Shown: positions 1-10,427 of the stretch, one piece after another
Layout: the number at the start of each line of letters is the position of its first letter
Position numbering within the stretch: position 1 is the stretch's first letter
Assembly: GCA_021234155.1 (NCBI GenBank)
Contig: JAJEKV010000056.1
Coordinates: 3,147,330-3,211,329 of the forward strand
Reading direction: 5' to 3'
Length of the DNA: 64,000 nucleotides
Source: Isoetes taiwanensis
Lineage: Eukaryota > Streptophyta > Lycopodiopsida > Isoetales > Isoetaceae
Made by a program: the position numbers and the translations under genes
Notes under the pieces: model-generated
What the model was told of the DNA's origin: nothing
The model's database searches: none
What the model saw: only the letters and a program-made list of their open reading frames with translations

Positions 1-516
1 ATACAGGAAGCAAAGGTGAATGGGCAACTCAAAATTTCCTTGAAGCTGGATGAGATGGAGATGTCACACAGAACAAAGTACGAGAGAGTATCCTTAACTC
101 TGACGAACAAAGCATTCACAAGCAATTATGATGAGGAAAGGAAGAAGAAGAAGAAAATTAGGGATCCAGATTGGTTTTTTGTGCAATCAGAAGACCATAC
201 TTGGTGATTGGGCATGTTCCATGTTCAGAAAGAGAACTACAACGTTTTGAAATGGGTTTTTGATCAGACAGACATCCCAAGGCTGCTAGGTATGTATGGC
301 AATGGTGTGAAATTAAGTGTTGCAGGCCATGGTTCCTTTATTGTTAATTTCCATTTGGCATGTGACATGAAGACAGAAAAGGCTATGTATAAGATAAGTT
401 CTTCAGGTGCCAAGACCACAAGGAATTGTATTTATTGCTGCTACACATTGAAGGAGAAGAAGGGTCCAAGAACACTCTTGAATGTGATTAGAACATGCCT
501 CATGATCATCAGTTGA
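1..516 (+). pseudogene. Broken transposon-like ORF at left edge
   Basis: One reading frame runs from the window edge to 516 and is broken once, by an in-frame TGA at 205-207. The first part has a lysine-rich patch (five consecutive K near residue 45 of the visible frame). The second part has FHLACDMKTEKAMY followed by a CIYCC cluster. The layout, a hydrophobic core, an acidic-lysine DMKT segment and a Cys pair, resembles transposase-domain proteins I have seen in non-seed plants and animals, but I cannot name the family. It is partial on the left and carries a stop, so it is probably a dead element. Confidence that it was once coding is moderate; confidence in function is low. Confidence 0.4.
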
Positions 517-529
517 AAATTGCAAACCA

Positions 530-1100
530 TGCAAATTGTAAATTGAAAATCATGCAAACCCTGTTTGGTATTATCAATTGCAACTTGAATTTGGCACAAG
601 TATTAGCAATACAGACTTAAGAATCATGTAAACCCTGTTTAATATTTAACTTGCAACTTGAATTTGGCACAAGTAATGGAAGTACAGACTTAAGAAACAT
701 GTAAACCTTGTTTAATATTTAACTTGCAACTTGAAGTACAGACTTAAGAATCATGTAAACCCTGTTTAATATTTAACTTGCAACTTGAATTTGACACTTG
801 AATTTGGAAGTACAGACTTGAGAATCATGTAAAACTTAAATTGTAACTGATATTATACATGCAACATGAATTTGGCACAAGTATTTGGAAGTACAGACTT
901 AAGAATCATGTAAAACCTGTTTGGTCTTTTGCAACTGGTATAAGACATGCAACATGAATTTGGCACAAATATTTGGGGGTATAGACTTAAGAATCATGTT
1001 TGATGTTTAGTTTAGCAATTGGTATAACAGTCATGCAACTCGAACTTAGCACAAGTGTTTGCAATAACAGACCTGAATCATGCAAGACCTGTTTAGTATT
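530..1100. repeat. Degenerate minisatellite, units about 70-90 bp
   Basis: At least six imperfect copies share the order ACTTAAGAATCATGTAAA, CCTGTTTAATATTTAACTTG, CAACTTGAATTTGGCACAAG, then a short spacer with AAGTACAG. Copies begin near 615, 687, 733, 820, 896 and 980 and diverge most toward the right. The array has no coding potential. Confidence 0.75.
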
Positions 1101-1444
1101 TAACCTGTTTAGTAAAACTTGTGTCTATTACTTGCAATTCGAAATCAATATCAGATTTGGTACTCAGGTTTTATAGGATATTCTAGAATCATAAGTTAGG
1201 AAACCTACTGATATAACTTTAATAGAACTTGCTGACATGCATTTTAGAGTATCAGGAATTGAACCTGATTTCAACCTGTATTCTCAACCCCTTTTTTTTT
1301 TGCTACACTTTAGTGACACAAAATACATCACATTCATCATGAACAGCCACCTACTCTATCATTATCCAAGATTACAATGCTTAGAGTGTTTGGGGACTTG
1401 CAGCTCTTGCATTGCATGACAGATTCATGACAGAAGCCTAACTT

Positions 1445-1710
1445 TTAACCATCCAAATAGAACTGAAAATCAGCATAACAACAAAATGACTCGACTAGCT
1501 TCCTGCACTCGAATAATGTCCAATCTTCCTCCACATTAAAAATTATGTCAGCCATACACGTACAAGCTATTGAGAGCTCCATTGAATTTGAAGTGGCCTG
1601 GTGATCTTCCACCGCCTTCCATTCCCAATGATCTTGTTCCCAAAAGCGTCGTCTTCTCTCCACAAAGTAATTTGCATATAATATCTGCTTGGTGCTTCTA
1701 TACCTGCAAT
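1445..1710 (-). pseudogene. Diverged copy of the last exon of the 10.4-16.4 kb gene
   Basis: On the minus strand a splice acceptor (TTGCTATTGCAG) is followed by an open frame of 87 codons. It matches the last exon of the gene at 10428-16357: both begin G|TAYAGR at the acceptor, both read RYR..KQ.LY.N.FV.R, both have a W.AVE.H core, and both contain NVEE.WTL.EC.KL.ES. This copy stops about 20 residues after that motif, so it lacks the basic, Cys-containing tail of the other. No complete upstream gene is recognisable next to it; the neighbouring minus-strand frames belong to a different, transposon-like protein. It may be a pseudogene fragment or the end of a chimeric gene. Confidence 0.6.
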
Positions 1711-1744
1711 AGCAAGTGCCAAAGATTTCAAACATCAAAACCCA

Positions 1745-2510
1745 TGCTTCCTAAACCTTGCCTTGCTAAACTTTTCAATATTGTCAGGGTTTCCATCTAA
1801 CAATGCACTATGTAGTGCATGGCTAGCTGTAAGGTCTTGGAGATGACCATTATATCCATTTTCATAGTTTTTCAAACACCTCATGATACTCCCAATATAA
1901 AAATCTGGACCATCACTCCACTCTGCCCATGCAAGATTGCCCCGGTCATTGAGATCTGCAAAGGGTATGATCTTCTATAACTTTGATATGTACTTGAAAG
2001 ATAAGTCTTTTGCTGGTCCATCTTGTCATGTATAATACATAAATAGTTATTAGGTTCCAATGCAGATAAGGTCCTCCACATCCAATAACATGATCTACAT
2101 GATAGTTGATCAGTCATATGATCCTTTATATGCTCCCTTATCCTAGCCCTTTGACTCGGTTGCACAGCCTTATCAAGAGTCTCCTTCAACTTAGCACACA
2201 AATTGCACTTTGCAAAGTTGTTTGAAGTTGCTATGGTGACATGATCGAAATGCTTCTTCCATCACCTACTAAAGCTAGGTTGGGAGATTGGAAGAATTTC
2301 CAATTCTTGAAGTAGGGAATTCACTTCCTCCAAAATACACTTTTGAGTACAATGTGATGGTAACCTTTTCTCAACAACTGCTCTTCCCTTTTCATCCCTT
2401 CTGCTTTTGTGTGGCATACACTCTGCATTGAAATCAATATATTTTTCAAACATCTCCCTTGCAGCCAAGATCCTAGCAGGTGGTCTCAACAAACCATTAT
2501 TTCCATGCAA
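1745..2510 (-). pseudogene. Decayed transposon-derived protein (CxxC ... HDKMDQ family)
   Basis: Minus-strand frames from 2510 to 2262, 2201 to 1881 and on to about 1745 read as one damaged protein. In order there are KKHFDHVTIATS, FAKCNLCAKLKE (a CxxC finger-like start), RARIREHIKDHM, then CIIHDKMDQQKT and ISMTGAILHG. This order (a Cys-pair knuckle, a basic helix, then an aspartate-containing HDKMDQ segment and a TG..HG segment) is one I recognise from a widespread uncharacterised transposon-like protein family found in mosses, liverworts, lycophytes and animals. Two frame changes and in-frame stops show it is dead. The metal-binding or catalytic role of the D residues is inference. Confidence 0.5.
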
Positions 2511-2554
2511 AGCAATCCTGGTCCCTTCTGCCTACTTGTTTAGCCAAGTTAGAG

Positions 2555-3095
2555 CAGAGCTCTAGCATTGCGGGATGTAGATATATATTTATTGTGTACA
2601 TATTATGTACACATACGATAAAGATCTTATAGGTAATCTAAGTGGCGATACAAGGAGAGAAGGACGATGTACTCCAAAGTTACCAATGAAGGGTCTGGAG
2701 ATATGTTCGAAATGTGCATGCTAGGGTATGATGTTATAGTTGGCACTTGAAATAAATGTCAACGGCCCATAGAATAAACCTTAAGATGATGGGGTTGAAT
2801 AGTACAATAGTACAATTCCAGTATAGGTATCGAATAGCAGCTACCTGCTAGAAGTTTGAATGTGTCTTGCATAGACACCAAAGACTAGCTTTCTCACATG
2901 ATCCATACCGGAATCAGGCAGAGGTGAATAGCATGGGTTACATGGAGGTGTAATTTAGGATATACAGGACTCGAACATGGATACAAGTCCGGGTTATCTC
3001 AAACATAAGTAACTGTAGAAAGGCCCACAAAATACCAGGCAGGCACCTTGATGACTCCAGGTAATTTACGATTAATACAAAGGCTCACCCGCCAC
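2555..3095. other. Intergenic, nothing recognised
   Basis: No credible ORF, RNA or repeat seen in this stretch. Confidence 0.5.
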
Positions 3096-3102
3096 AGAAA
3101 CA

Positions 3103-3245
3103 GAATACGGCCGTATTCTTTTTAGAATACGACAATAATTTAAAAAAAAAACCGTATTCAAAAAATGAATACGCCGTAATCAATTGTCAAAATAGAATAC
3201 GCCCGTATTCAAGTGAATACGGGCCAGAATACGGCCGTAATCAGT
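3103..3245. repeat. Cluster of GAATACGGCCGTATTC palindromes and half-sites
   Basis: A perfect 16-bp palindrome GAATACGGCCGTATTC lies at 3103-3118. Over the next 125 bp follow AGAATACGACA, ACCGTATTCA, TGAATACGCCG, AGAATACGCCCGTATTC, TGAATACGGGCC and AGAATACGGCCGTAATC, in both orientations. The cluster is far denser than the surrounding sequence. Confidence 0.7.
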
Positions 3246-3429
3246 TTTGAAAGAAAAAAAATGAACGGAAGGGGGGAAAATTTTTCCCTTTGTTCTCTCT
3301 TTGTTCTCCGCTGTCGCTGCTGGACCGACCTGCTGACTGTTCAATGGCGCCCGCCGAGCTGAGCTCCAGTTGCACAAATCTCGCAGCCCCTTCAATAATT
3401 GGAACAGATGATGTTGATGAACGTATAGC

Positions 3430-3651
3430 GCAGGGCCATTTTACATTTAGGCTCTGAGACCCTTGACATAACACGGAGGCTGGCCGTATTGTCTGACCGC
3501 TTTGATAATGATGTTCATGCATTGATCGAGGGCGAATCTCGTAACCGCCAGCTTAAGATTCAAAATCAGGAACTTCGTTTCTTAGTATCCAGCCTATACG
3601 CCCACTTAGAACCAGTGGAGCAGGAGCAGGAGCAGGAGGTTGAGGTGGAGC
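3430..3651 (+). other. Possible coding exon, unrecognised
   Basis: An open frame reads through ETLDITRRLAVLSDRF, a charged helix-like stretch rich in Q, N and R, then a glutamate-rich tail (EQEQEQEVEVEQ), and ends at a good donor (CAG|GTGAGG at 3652). It lies about 0.8 kb upstream of the Mei2-like remnant on the same strand, so it could be an upstream exon of that gene, but it shows no RRM signature. Low confidence. Confidence 0.25.
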
Positions 3652-5122
3652 AGGTGAGGTGGAGCCTGGGGTTTTTGCTGAGGTCCTACCTGAAGAATTC
3701 ACTGTGCCCTAGAATGGATCCATCTATTCTCATATATTTGCTAGATGTTTATTCCAGAGTTTATGCATTTCAATGTGGTTTCTTTGTCCAAAGATCATGC
3801 TTACCACTGTTGCAAAAATGCACTGAATTCTAGAGCCTACACCCTGCAAAGAAGGTACAATTTCTTGTGGTTTTTAGTGGTCTTATTGATTCTATTACCC
3901 TCCCACTGATTAACTAATTCATAAATTTACCAACCGTGGAAGCGCTGCTGAAGCATGCATTTGAATCATTTCTCATTAATCTCGGAGCTGGCTTCTGTGT
4001 ACCAGATGAGAGAGGATGCATGAACATACGGGTGATTACCAGCAAAGAATCTATATATGCAATGGAAAGCGCTGGCACTATATGCTAAGATGGCTCCTGC
4101 GATGGGATTCCACACTGCGGCATGCTTCAAGCAATTCATTTGTTAGGTTATATACTATTTCTCTATTTTCCATTTGTATTTTGTGTTATTATCTTCGTAT
4201 CCTTATCTGGCAGATGAGCATGAGATGGGCATGAAGTTTCTGAGATGCTATTCTATTTGTTTCCAAGTTGGTATATTTTCTTTGCCTCTAATTGTGTAGA
4301 CCTTTTGGCATTTTTGTATGCAGGACTTTTAAATTGCCTACGAACATCAATATCTCGCATAACAGCTCATACATGGGTGAATGGATGAAGATACGATATT
4401 ATCCGTCTTCTATTCGCCTCTATAATTACTCTCCTCTATGTGAGATTGAGTTTTTGCGAAACTCCGACCAAAAGGCAGCATAAATTTGTTGAATTTTTTG
4501 ACATCAGAGATGTAGGGCGTGCTCTGGTGGCTCTAAATGGGACAGAAGTTGGTGGAAAACATGTGAAGGCTGAATTTAGCAGGCCTGGTGGCCAGACCAA
4601 AAGGGCTAGAGCTCAACCTCAAGTTCAAGAGGTGCAGCAGCATAGTGCTCCATATCCAACAGATCCAGTACCAGGGCAGCTAATTTTTTATGGGTTTAAT
4701 CCAGATCAATGCTACCCTTTTGTACCCATGTGGATTCCTCCTCAAATCCACCATTTCCAGCCAATTTGCATTTATCACCAATTTAAACTAGATTCTTCAG
4801 ACGCAGAAAGAGTGCAGATCTGACGAAACAAATTGTGTGAAGAATTTTGTTGTCAGAAAAAGTCCAGCAGGGAAGAATGACTATTCTTTTGTGACTTTTC
4901 GTAACGTACAGTATGTTTTTGACGAATTTGAAGCCCTCAAGAATATGAAGAATTCAAGAACTACTCGGATGATCAAAAACATCCCCAACAAGTATAGGTA
5001 AAGAAAAAAAGAAAATCCCTGCCATATCTTCTCTTGAAAAAGGTTTGATATGCTCTATTTTTGTATCTCTTTATCCTTCTTTTTGTTTGTTTTCTATGGC
5101 TACAAGGTGCAGTGTATGTTTG

Positions 5123-7661
5123 CTTATTTTCTATGTTTTTTTTTTTTTGAAGGACGAACAAAAACGTTTATTAATCAGCAAGAATAAGTACAAAATGAAT
5201 ATTTCTCATCTAGTGGTATAAGCACAAGAGGGTGCTGCTGGAACACGAGCCTGCGACACCATGTGCTTACTCCATACTAGATAAGTAAAAGGAGAGAAGG
5301 CTCTGCTTAAGAGGCTAACTACATTGAACCTGTAACGGCGTCAAATCCGATGTGACTACTGGAATCTTAGGAGAGTTTGAAGATGTAACTTGGGCCTTTG
5401 ACAAACCAGTATTATCTTCAACCAAGTCAGCCCACTGGAGTGGAGCAAAGCGACCACATGCAATAGAAGGAGCAGAATCATGTATAGCAAGTGCTGAGGA
5501 GAGCTGGGATGCAGAGGTGTTACAACCCTTACCTAACTTTCGAGGTTGATGAAGAGCAGGTGGATGTTTCGGTGGAGGGTGGGCACCACGACGATCAATG
5601 TCCATGTACTGCCCACAAACCTCTTCAACTTGCTCTTGCGACCTCTGAATTTCATCCAACCTTTGCCTCTGTTGATCCAGCAGCAGAGGCGTGGGACAGC
5701 AGCTGGAATAGATGTAGAGGAAGTCACAGGGGGACGAGAGACATCCATTGAAGAAGGAGCAGAGCTAGGAGTAGGATTTGTGGCAGAGGCAACTAGAGGA
5801 GCCTGCTGATAAGACTTACGATACTGAGCAAAGAGAGGGGCCTCGGGCCATTTAACAATCGTAGCTTGAAAGGAAAGAATATGGGTCCACTTTGAACAAC
5901 AATTGTCTGAGGCAGATCACGATGAATGGGGCATGCTACACAAATCTTAGTAATGCCATTGGTTATAGCATGTTGCAGGTAAAGCCCAATCTCACTAGCA
6001 ATGGCAGAAACTCCTGAAACTCTGGAGGAAAATCTTCAATAGCAATCCAGAATGGGGCACGTAAGGCATCTGGCTTACCTGGAAAAGAGCCAGGAACATA
6101 CTATTGATACAACAAGAAATGTTTCCACAGAGGATCAACACCTCGTTCTATAGCTGAGCCACCGGCTCAGGAGACTCAAACATCAGGAGAAAACAACGTT
6201 GATCTTTGGCCACGAGCTTGATGGATTGATACGCAGGAAGCCCTAATTTGTGTAGATCCCAGATAACGAAGATCCCACGTGCTTCTGATCCAAGAAGGGG
6301 CCAGTGAAGTAACAAACACAGAGCATGCAACTAATTGCTCCACATGACGACGGTGAGTCTCATGACTGATTTGCACCACAGGGGCCCCAAAACACTCAAA
6401 GGTTGACTTGCACTCCTGAACCTCATAAAAACTTTCAGCTGGTGGTAACAAACTATCCATGGAGTCCTGCTTGACCTGCAACTGCTGAAGATAAGATGCA
6501 ACTTCTTTGTTATTATTGTTCACCATGGTGGCAATGGCCTCTGAGACACGAAATGAGGTGGCTGAAGATGACACACCTTTACATAACCACTCAGAGAAGC
6601 GGACACCTGTAACCCTGGCCACTGTGTCAGAAGGCCTTTAAGGTGTAGAGGTCGAGATATGCGGTGTGGTTGAAGAAAAAGGTATCCCAGGCTTGTTCGA
6701 GGGAAGAGGGGGAAACTCCTTCTGCCTTGAGGAACCTCCAACGTGCATTGGATGTCCTTTTTGTTCAAAAGCGCCTCCTTCATGTGAGAGACTCCCAATA
6801 TCTGTTGGGGATGCAACCTGTGTCACATTCTTTTGAGCAGGAGCTACTAATCTCATATGTTCTGAAGAACTTCCAACATGTGTTGGAGGTGCCTTTGGAG
6901 GTACCAACATTCCAGAAGAACTTTCCAGGGTCACTTGTACCACACTGCCTCTAGAATCATGAGACATACTATTAGACGCTGGAATACCAAGCCGAGAAGA
7001 GGAGAGAGCAGAAGCTGCTGCCTCGGTTGAACTCGGTACACATATGCTACTGGAAGAAACAAGAGCATGAGGCAATGCCAATGGATTGAGGTGCATAGAA
7101 GCTTGCCTCTCCTGCGCCTCATATCCAACTGCCACTGATGATACCAAATTCTTAGGAGAAGAAGGAGCACCTTCACGAGCCAGTTTGTGGGCATCTCGAA
7201 CGCTAATCTTTGGAGAATCTAGAGCATATTCTCTTCCACCATTGCCCTGTATTCCATTAGGATTACTAGAGAGGCATTTGGAAGGACTATGAGTTGCTTT
7301 TACCATCTCCACTAGAAGGGGCCGAGATTTTAGAGCCTAAGCACGCCTAAAACTGCCACCAAATGCAAGAGTTATGGCAAATAGAAAATTGCAATCAAAC
7401 CCTAACACTGCCAATAAAGTGCCGGAACTGTCAGGCGATTTTTAGCTGCCAAGCCTAGTTATTATACAAATTGCACATCAACAGAAAGAGGATGCAACGA
7501 GCTTTCCAATGAGCCCAGAATCATTCAAATCTGACATGGGAATCAAAAGTTATGTGCAAACGAATGGGGCTGAAACCCTAGGCGCCATCACCAGTGCCCC
7601 TCAGCCAAAACCCCCCAATCTACCCCCTGTTAAAAATATATGTCCTTATTTTCTATGTTTT
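5123..7661 (-). mobile_element. ORF1-only (half) LINE with 17-bp target duplication
   Basis: The 17-mer CTTATTTTCTATGTTTT occurs at 5123-5139 and again at 7645-7661. Between them is a 2.5-kb insert in antisense to the host intron. Its 3' end is at the left: a run of T (poly-A on the minus strand) follows the duplication, and an AATAAA signal on the minus strand lies about 20 bp inside. Minus-strand frames encode only a LINE ORF1-like protein; no endonuclease or reverse transcriptase is present, and no room exists for one. The duplication length and poly-A tail indicate target-primed insertion by an L1-type machinery. Confidence 0.8.
5315..7312 (-). pseudogene. LINE ORF1 (DUF4283-like gag) with frameshifts
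   Basis: The protein can be followed from about 7312 to 5315 on the minus strand over several frames. An N-terminal 224-residue serine- and proline-rich part is followed by the middle region WDLHKLGLPAYQSIKLVA..QRCFLLMFESPE, then PGKPDALRAPFWIAIEDFPP. That middle resembles the DUF4283 domain of plant L1 ORF1 proteins: a motif in which a phenylalanine-rich strand follows a K(V/L) segment. The C-terminal part is a proline-rich tail with MDIDRRGAHPPPKHPP. Frame changes near 6620 and 6200, plus stops near 5980, make this copy non-functional as read. Confidence 0.6.
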
Positions 7662-7789
7662 GTGTGCAGTCAGCAGATGCTTCTCAATCTGCTTGATAAC
7701 CATTGTATGCACTGGAATAGACAAGTAATGGACTTGAACGAACCACCTTCGACTTACGATTTTGTCGATCTTCCCATAGATTTCAAGCA

Positions 7790-8735
7790 CCAGTCCTTGG
7801 ATATTTAAATTTATTCATCCAATGATCTCTTTTTAGGCCAAATTTTAAAGCCTGACATCAGCTCCTTTGTTTCACCTTGAACAGGTTCTATCCTTGTGTG
7901 TGTCTCTCTCTAGATGCCATCTATCCTGAAGATAATGCTAGTTTTTATGGACAGAAGCAGTTGAACCTCTATTTTTAAATGCTGACAGTAATATAGCTCA
8001 TGGTAGTTTGGTTTGTATTATCTTAATATTTGCCCTTACATAAATATTTGCCCCATAATTGGGTTGCATTAATTGTCTATTGCTTATTTAACTTAGTTTT
8101 ATTTTGCATTGCTAAAAATATGTTGAAGGGCATTAAGCCGAATAGATTAATCGCTTATCTAAACTGAGCAAAATTATTGTTCAAGCTGCGAGAGTTACTT
8201 GGTGAAATCTTAAAACTCTATTGCCATGTTGGTCTGGTTATATGGCCAGATGTCTATTTGGGATATCTGAAAACTTTATAGCTATGTTGAGCAAGTTTAC
8301 TACTTTTTTTGGCCCAGCTTTGAGCCAGAACTAGTTTATAATCCTCCCCAGATGTAGATGTTGACTATATGAAATGATAAGATGCCTTTCGTTATGTTCT
8401 ACTTGGAAATAGTGTCTTAATTCTGTTCATACAATAGCTTTCACTACTAGTTTTAATATATCTGAAAACTTTGGTGGTTTATGCTCAAATAATTGTTATG
8501 ATTCTTGTCGTATGAAATCATTTTAAAGTATTTGTTCCTTCATGCAATATTCATATTGCTACTTATATTTTACGGTTTCTTGTAGCAATAGTAATATATA
8601 ATAAAAGTAGTTCCAAAATGTGTTTCAATGTTCTTGAATTTATAAGGTATAAATTTACAACTTAAACGACCCTCCCTTTAATTTAATTAAAAGGAGATGT
8701 GGGATAATTGAGTCGCGAGTTGATGTATGGGCTGA
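7790..8735. other. AT-rich non-coding stretch
   Basis: This lies downstream of the truncated RRM3 exon. No further Mei2 exons, other ORFs or clear repeats were seen. Confidence 0.5.
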
Positions 8736-8739
8736 CTCA

Positions 8740-9270
8740 AGGATTGATGCATGAGATGCCACTATAACCAACTCAAAGATTGCCTTCTATCCTGACATTA
8801 TAACCGACTCTATTTGTGACATATTGACTGACTCTGATTCTAACGCTACAGGTACTCATTCTGACGCTACTTCTGACCCTCAAACTGATGCCAAGGTTGC
8901 TTAAATTATAACTCTAATTGTGATGATAGAGTCGACTCTAGTTCTAACACTATGAATGACTCTAATTGTGGTTCTATACCGACTCTAGTTGTGATGGTTG
9001 AGTTAACTCTAATTCTAACACTATGGTTGACTCTAATATTGACTCTAATGCTAATGGTAAAGATGTCTCTAATTCTAACGCTATGGTTGACTCTAATTCT
9101 AACAATATGGTTGAATGTTAACTCTAATGCTGATGGTAGAGTTGTCTCTAATTCTAACACTACGGTTGACTCTAAGTGTGACTCTATGTCTGCTGAAACT
9201 GACGCTAAATTCTGACGTTAATTCTAACGTTTGAACGACAGAGCTTAGAGTCAGTTGTAGCATCAGCCAT
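8740..9270. repeat. Degenerate short tandem repeat (GACTCTAATTCTAAC type)
   Basis: Units of about 15-18 bp built on GACTCTAATTCTAAC and ACTATGGTTGACTCTAAT are repeated over roughly 500 bp, clearest at 8930-9180. Because the unit keeps a reading frame, long minus-strand ORFs with alternating RIRVN/LELE pattern appear here; they are by-products of the repeat. Confidence 0.8.
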
Positions 9271-9385
9271 AGTGTCAGTTTAAGGATTTTTTTCATTTTT
9301 TTCCGTCTAAGTTTATAACTAGGGTCTGACTCTAATACCCCCTTCTTCTTGTAGTGTTTTTCCCTAAAATGCATTAATGTTATGC

Positions 9386-9865
9386 CTAGCAAAAACAAAA
9401 TTTCAGTCTCAACAGAGTTACTTGTGATTCCTCCAGATAGTGAGCAACATGTTCTTTTTTTATATTTCTCTCCAATCTTCTAGTTCTAACATCCTTTGTG
9501 TTAGGAGACACTCTGGTGTTCTCATTCCATTTTTTTTTAATCTTTTCTATCTGTCCATCTGAAATTGCATCGAATCTTTTAGGCATTAGAGTTTTTTTGG
9601 GATCCCAAAATATCCCAATAAAAAATCCTTGAAATTCCACGTAGGCACTCAGGATCAACCAATGGCTTGGAGGTAGTATTTTATTGATACCAGTATGACG
9701 TGGCAATTTTTTTGAAGTAAATATATTTAATTCATGGCAACCTAACACCTCATTAAAGCAGAGAGAAATTAATGCAATGTCTTCTAGATTTTTTCGCCTG
9801 AATCTATGCAAAGAGAGCGCGAAAAAATTAGAGCATGAAAAACCTAACTCGAAAAACCTAGGCAC
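9386..9865 (-). other. Isolated 159-codon ORF, unrecognised
   Basis: This minus-strand ORF has a hydrophobic N-terminal half and a basic C-terminal half (PKRFDAISDGQIEKIKKKW, then RTRRLERNIKKEH). No domain is recognised and no splice or promoter context supports it. The basic half could be a transposon-protein fragment. Low confidence that it is a gene. Confidence 0.2.
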
Positions 9866-10427
9866 CTAATAGGAAACGTAGGCAGCAAGAAATTTGTAAA
9901 AAAAAATCTACAACTATTGATAGATACTTTTTCTTGTCGTGGAGCAAAATCTCTGACTCTATAGCAAGCTCGACTGCTGATGAATGTCATTTTGGATTCG
10001 TCACAAGGCAGCTGAATATCTCTTAATTGCTACGAAGTTCATCTTGTAGGAAGGTCTTCGGTTTCATTCATCGTGAAGGTTACATTCATTAATTTCGTTT
10101 CATTTTTGAGAGTTTGTACTTAAATACATTTGGTTCAGGCAATTACTAATACAAAAATTCTTTATTGTGACAGCATTAAGAGCTAACGGAATGCAGCATT
10201 AAGTCTAGAAGAAAAAGTAAGATGTTTTATTTATCCTGCTATGTTGGTATGCTAGATATGGATATCATACTATAAGAAGCGAAATTCAATTTTTATCTGC
10301 TTAGAAAGAATACAAAACTCCTTCCAGTTTTTGCATGCAATAAGAAATGTGTATTTATGCCTCTGCATAATTATTACAGGTTTCGGTGTTGCACGTTGGG
10401 CCAGCACAAGGCATCTTCTAAGAATGT

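Larger units (their letters stand above)
4430..7786 (+). pseudogene. Mei2/TERMINAL EAR1-like RNA-binding gene remnant
   Basis: Three blocks in order match Mei2-like (AML/TEL) proteins. At 4455-4585, ETPTKRQHKFVEFFDIRD to EFSRPGG is the second half of RRM2. At 4839-4998, RTTRMIKNIPNKY is the start of the conserved C-terminal RRM3. At 7669-7786, SQQMLLNLLDNHC to YDFVDLPIDFK continues RRM3. Joining 4998 to 7669 restores the reading frame across NKY|SQQ, so the 2.67-kb gap is an intron, enlarged by a LINE insertion. Damage: a one-base frameshift at the start of the RRM2 block (GEIEFLR is in another frame), a TGA at 4821-4823 between RRM2 and RRM3, no recognisable RRM1, and no donor site after LPIDFK, where family members continue with a NVGYGFVN-type segment. 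Mei2 proteins act in meiosis and meristem development; this copy is probably dead. Confidence 0.75.

Noticed and set aside
8906-9398. ORFs with repeating RIRVN / LILT patterns
   Set aside because: They are by-products of the GACTCTAATTCTAAC repeat, with no splice or promoter support.
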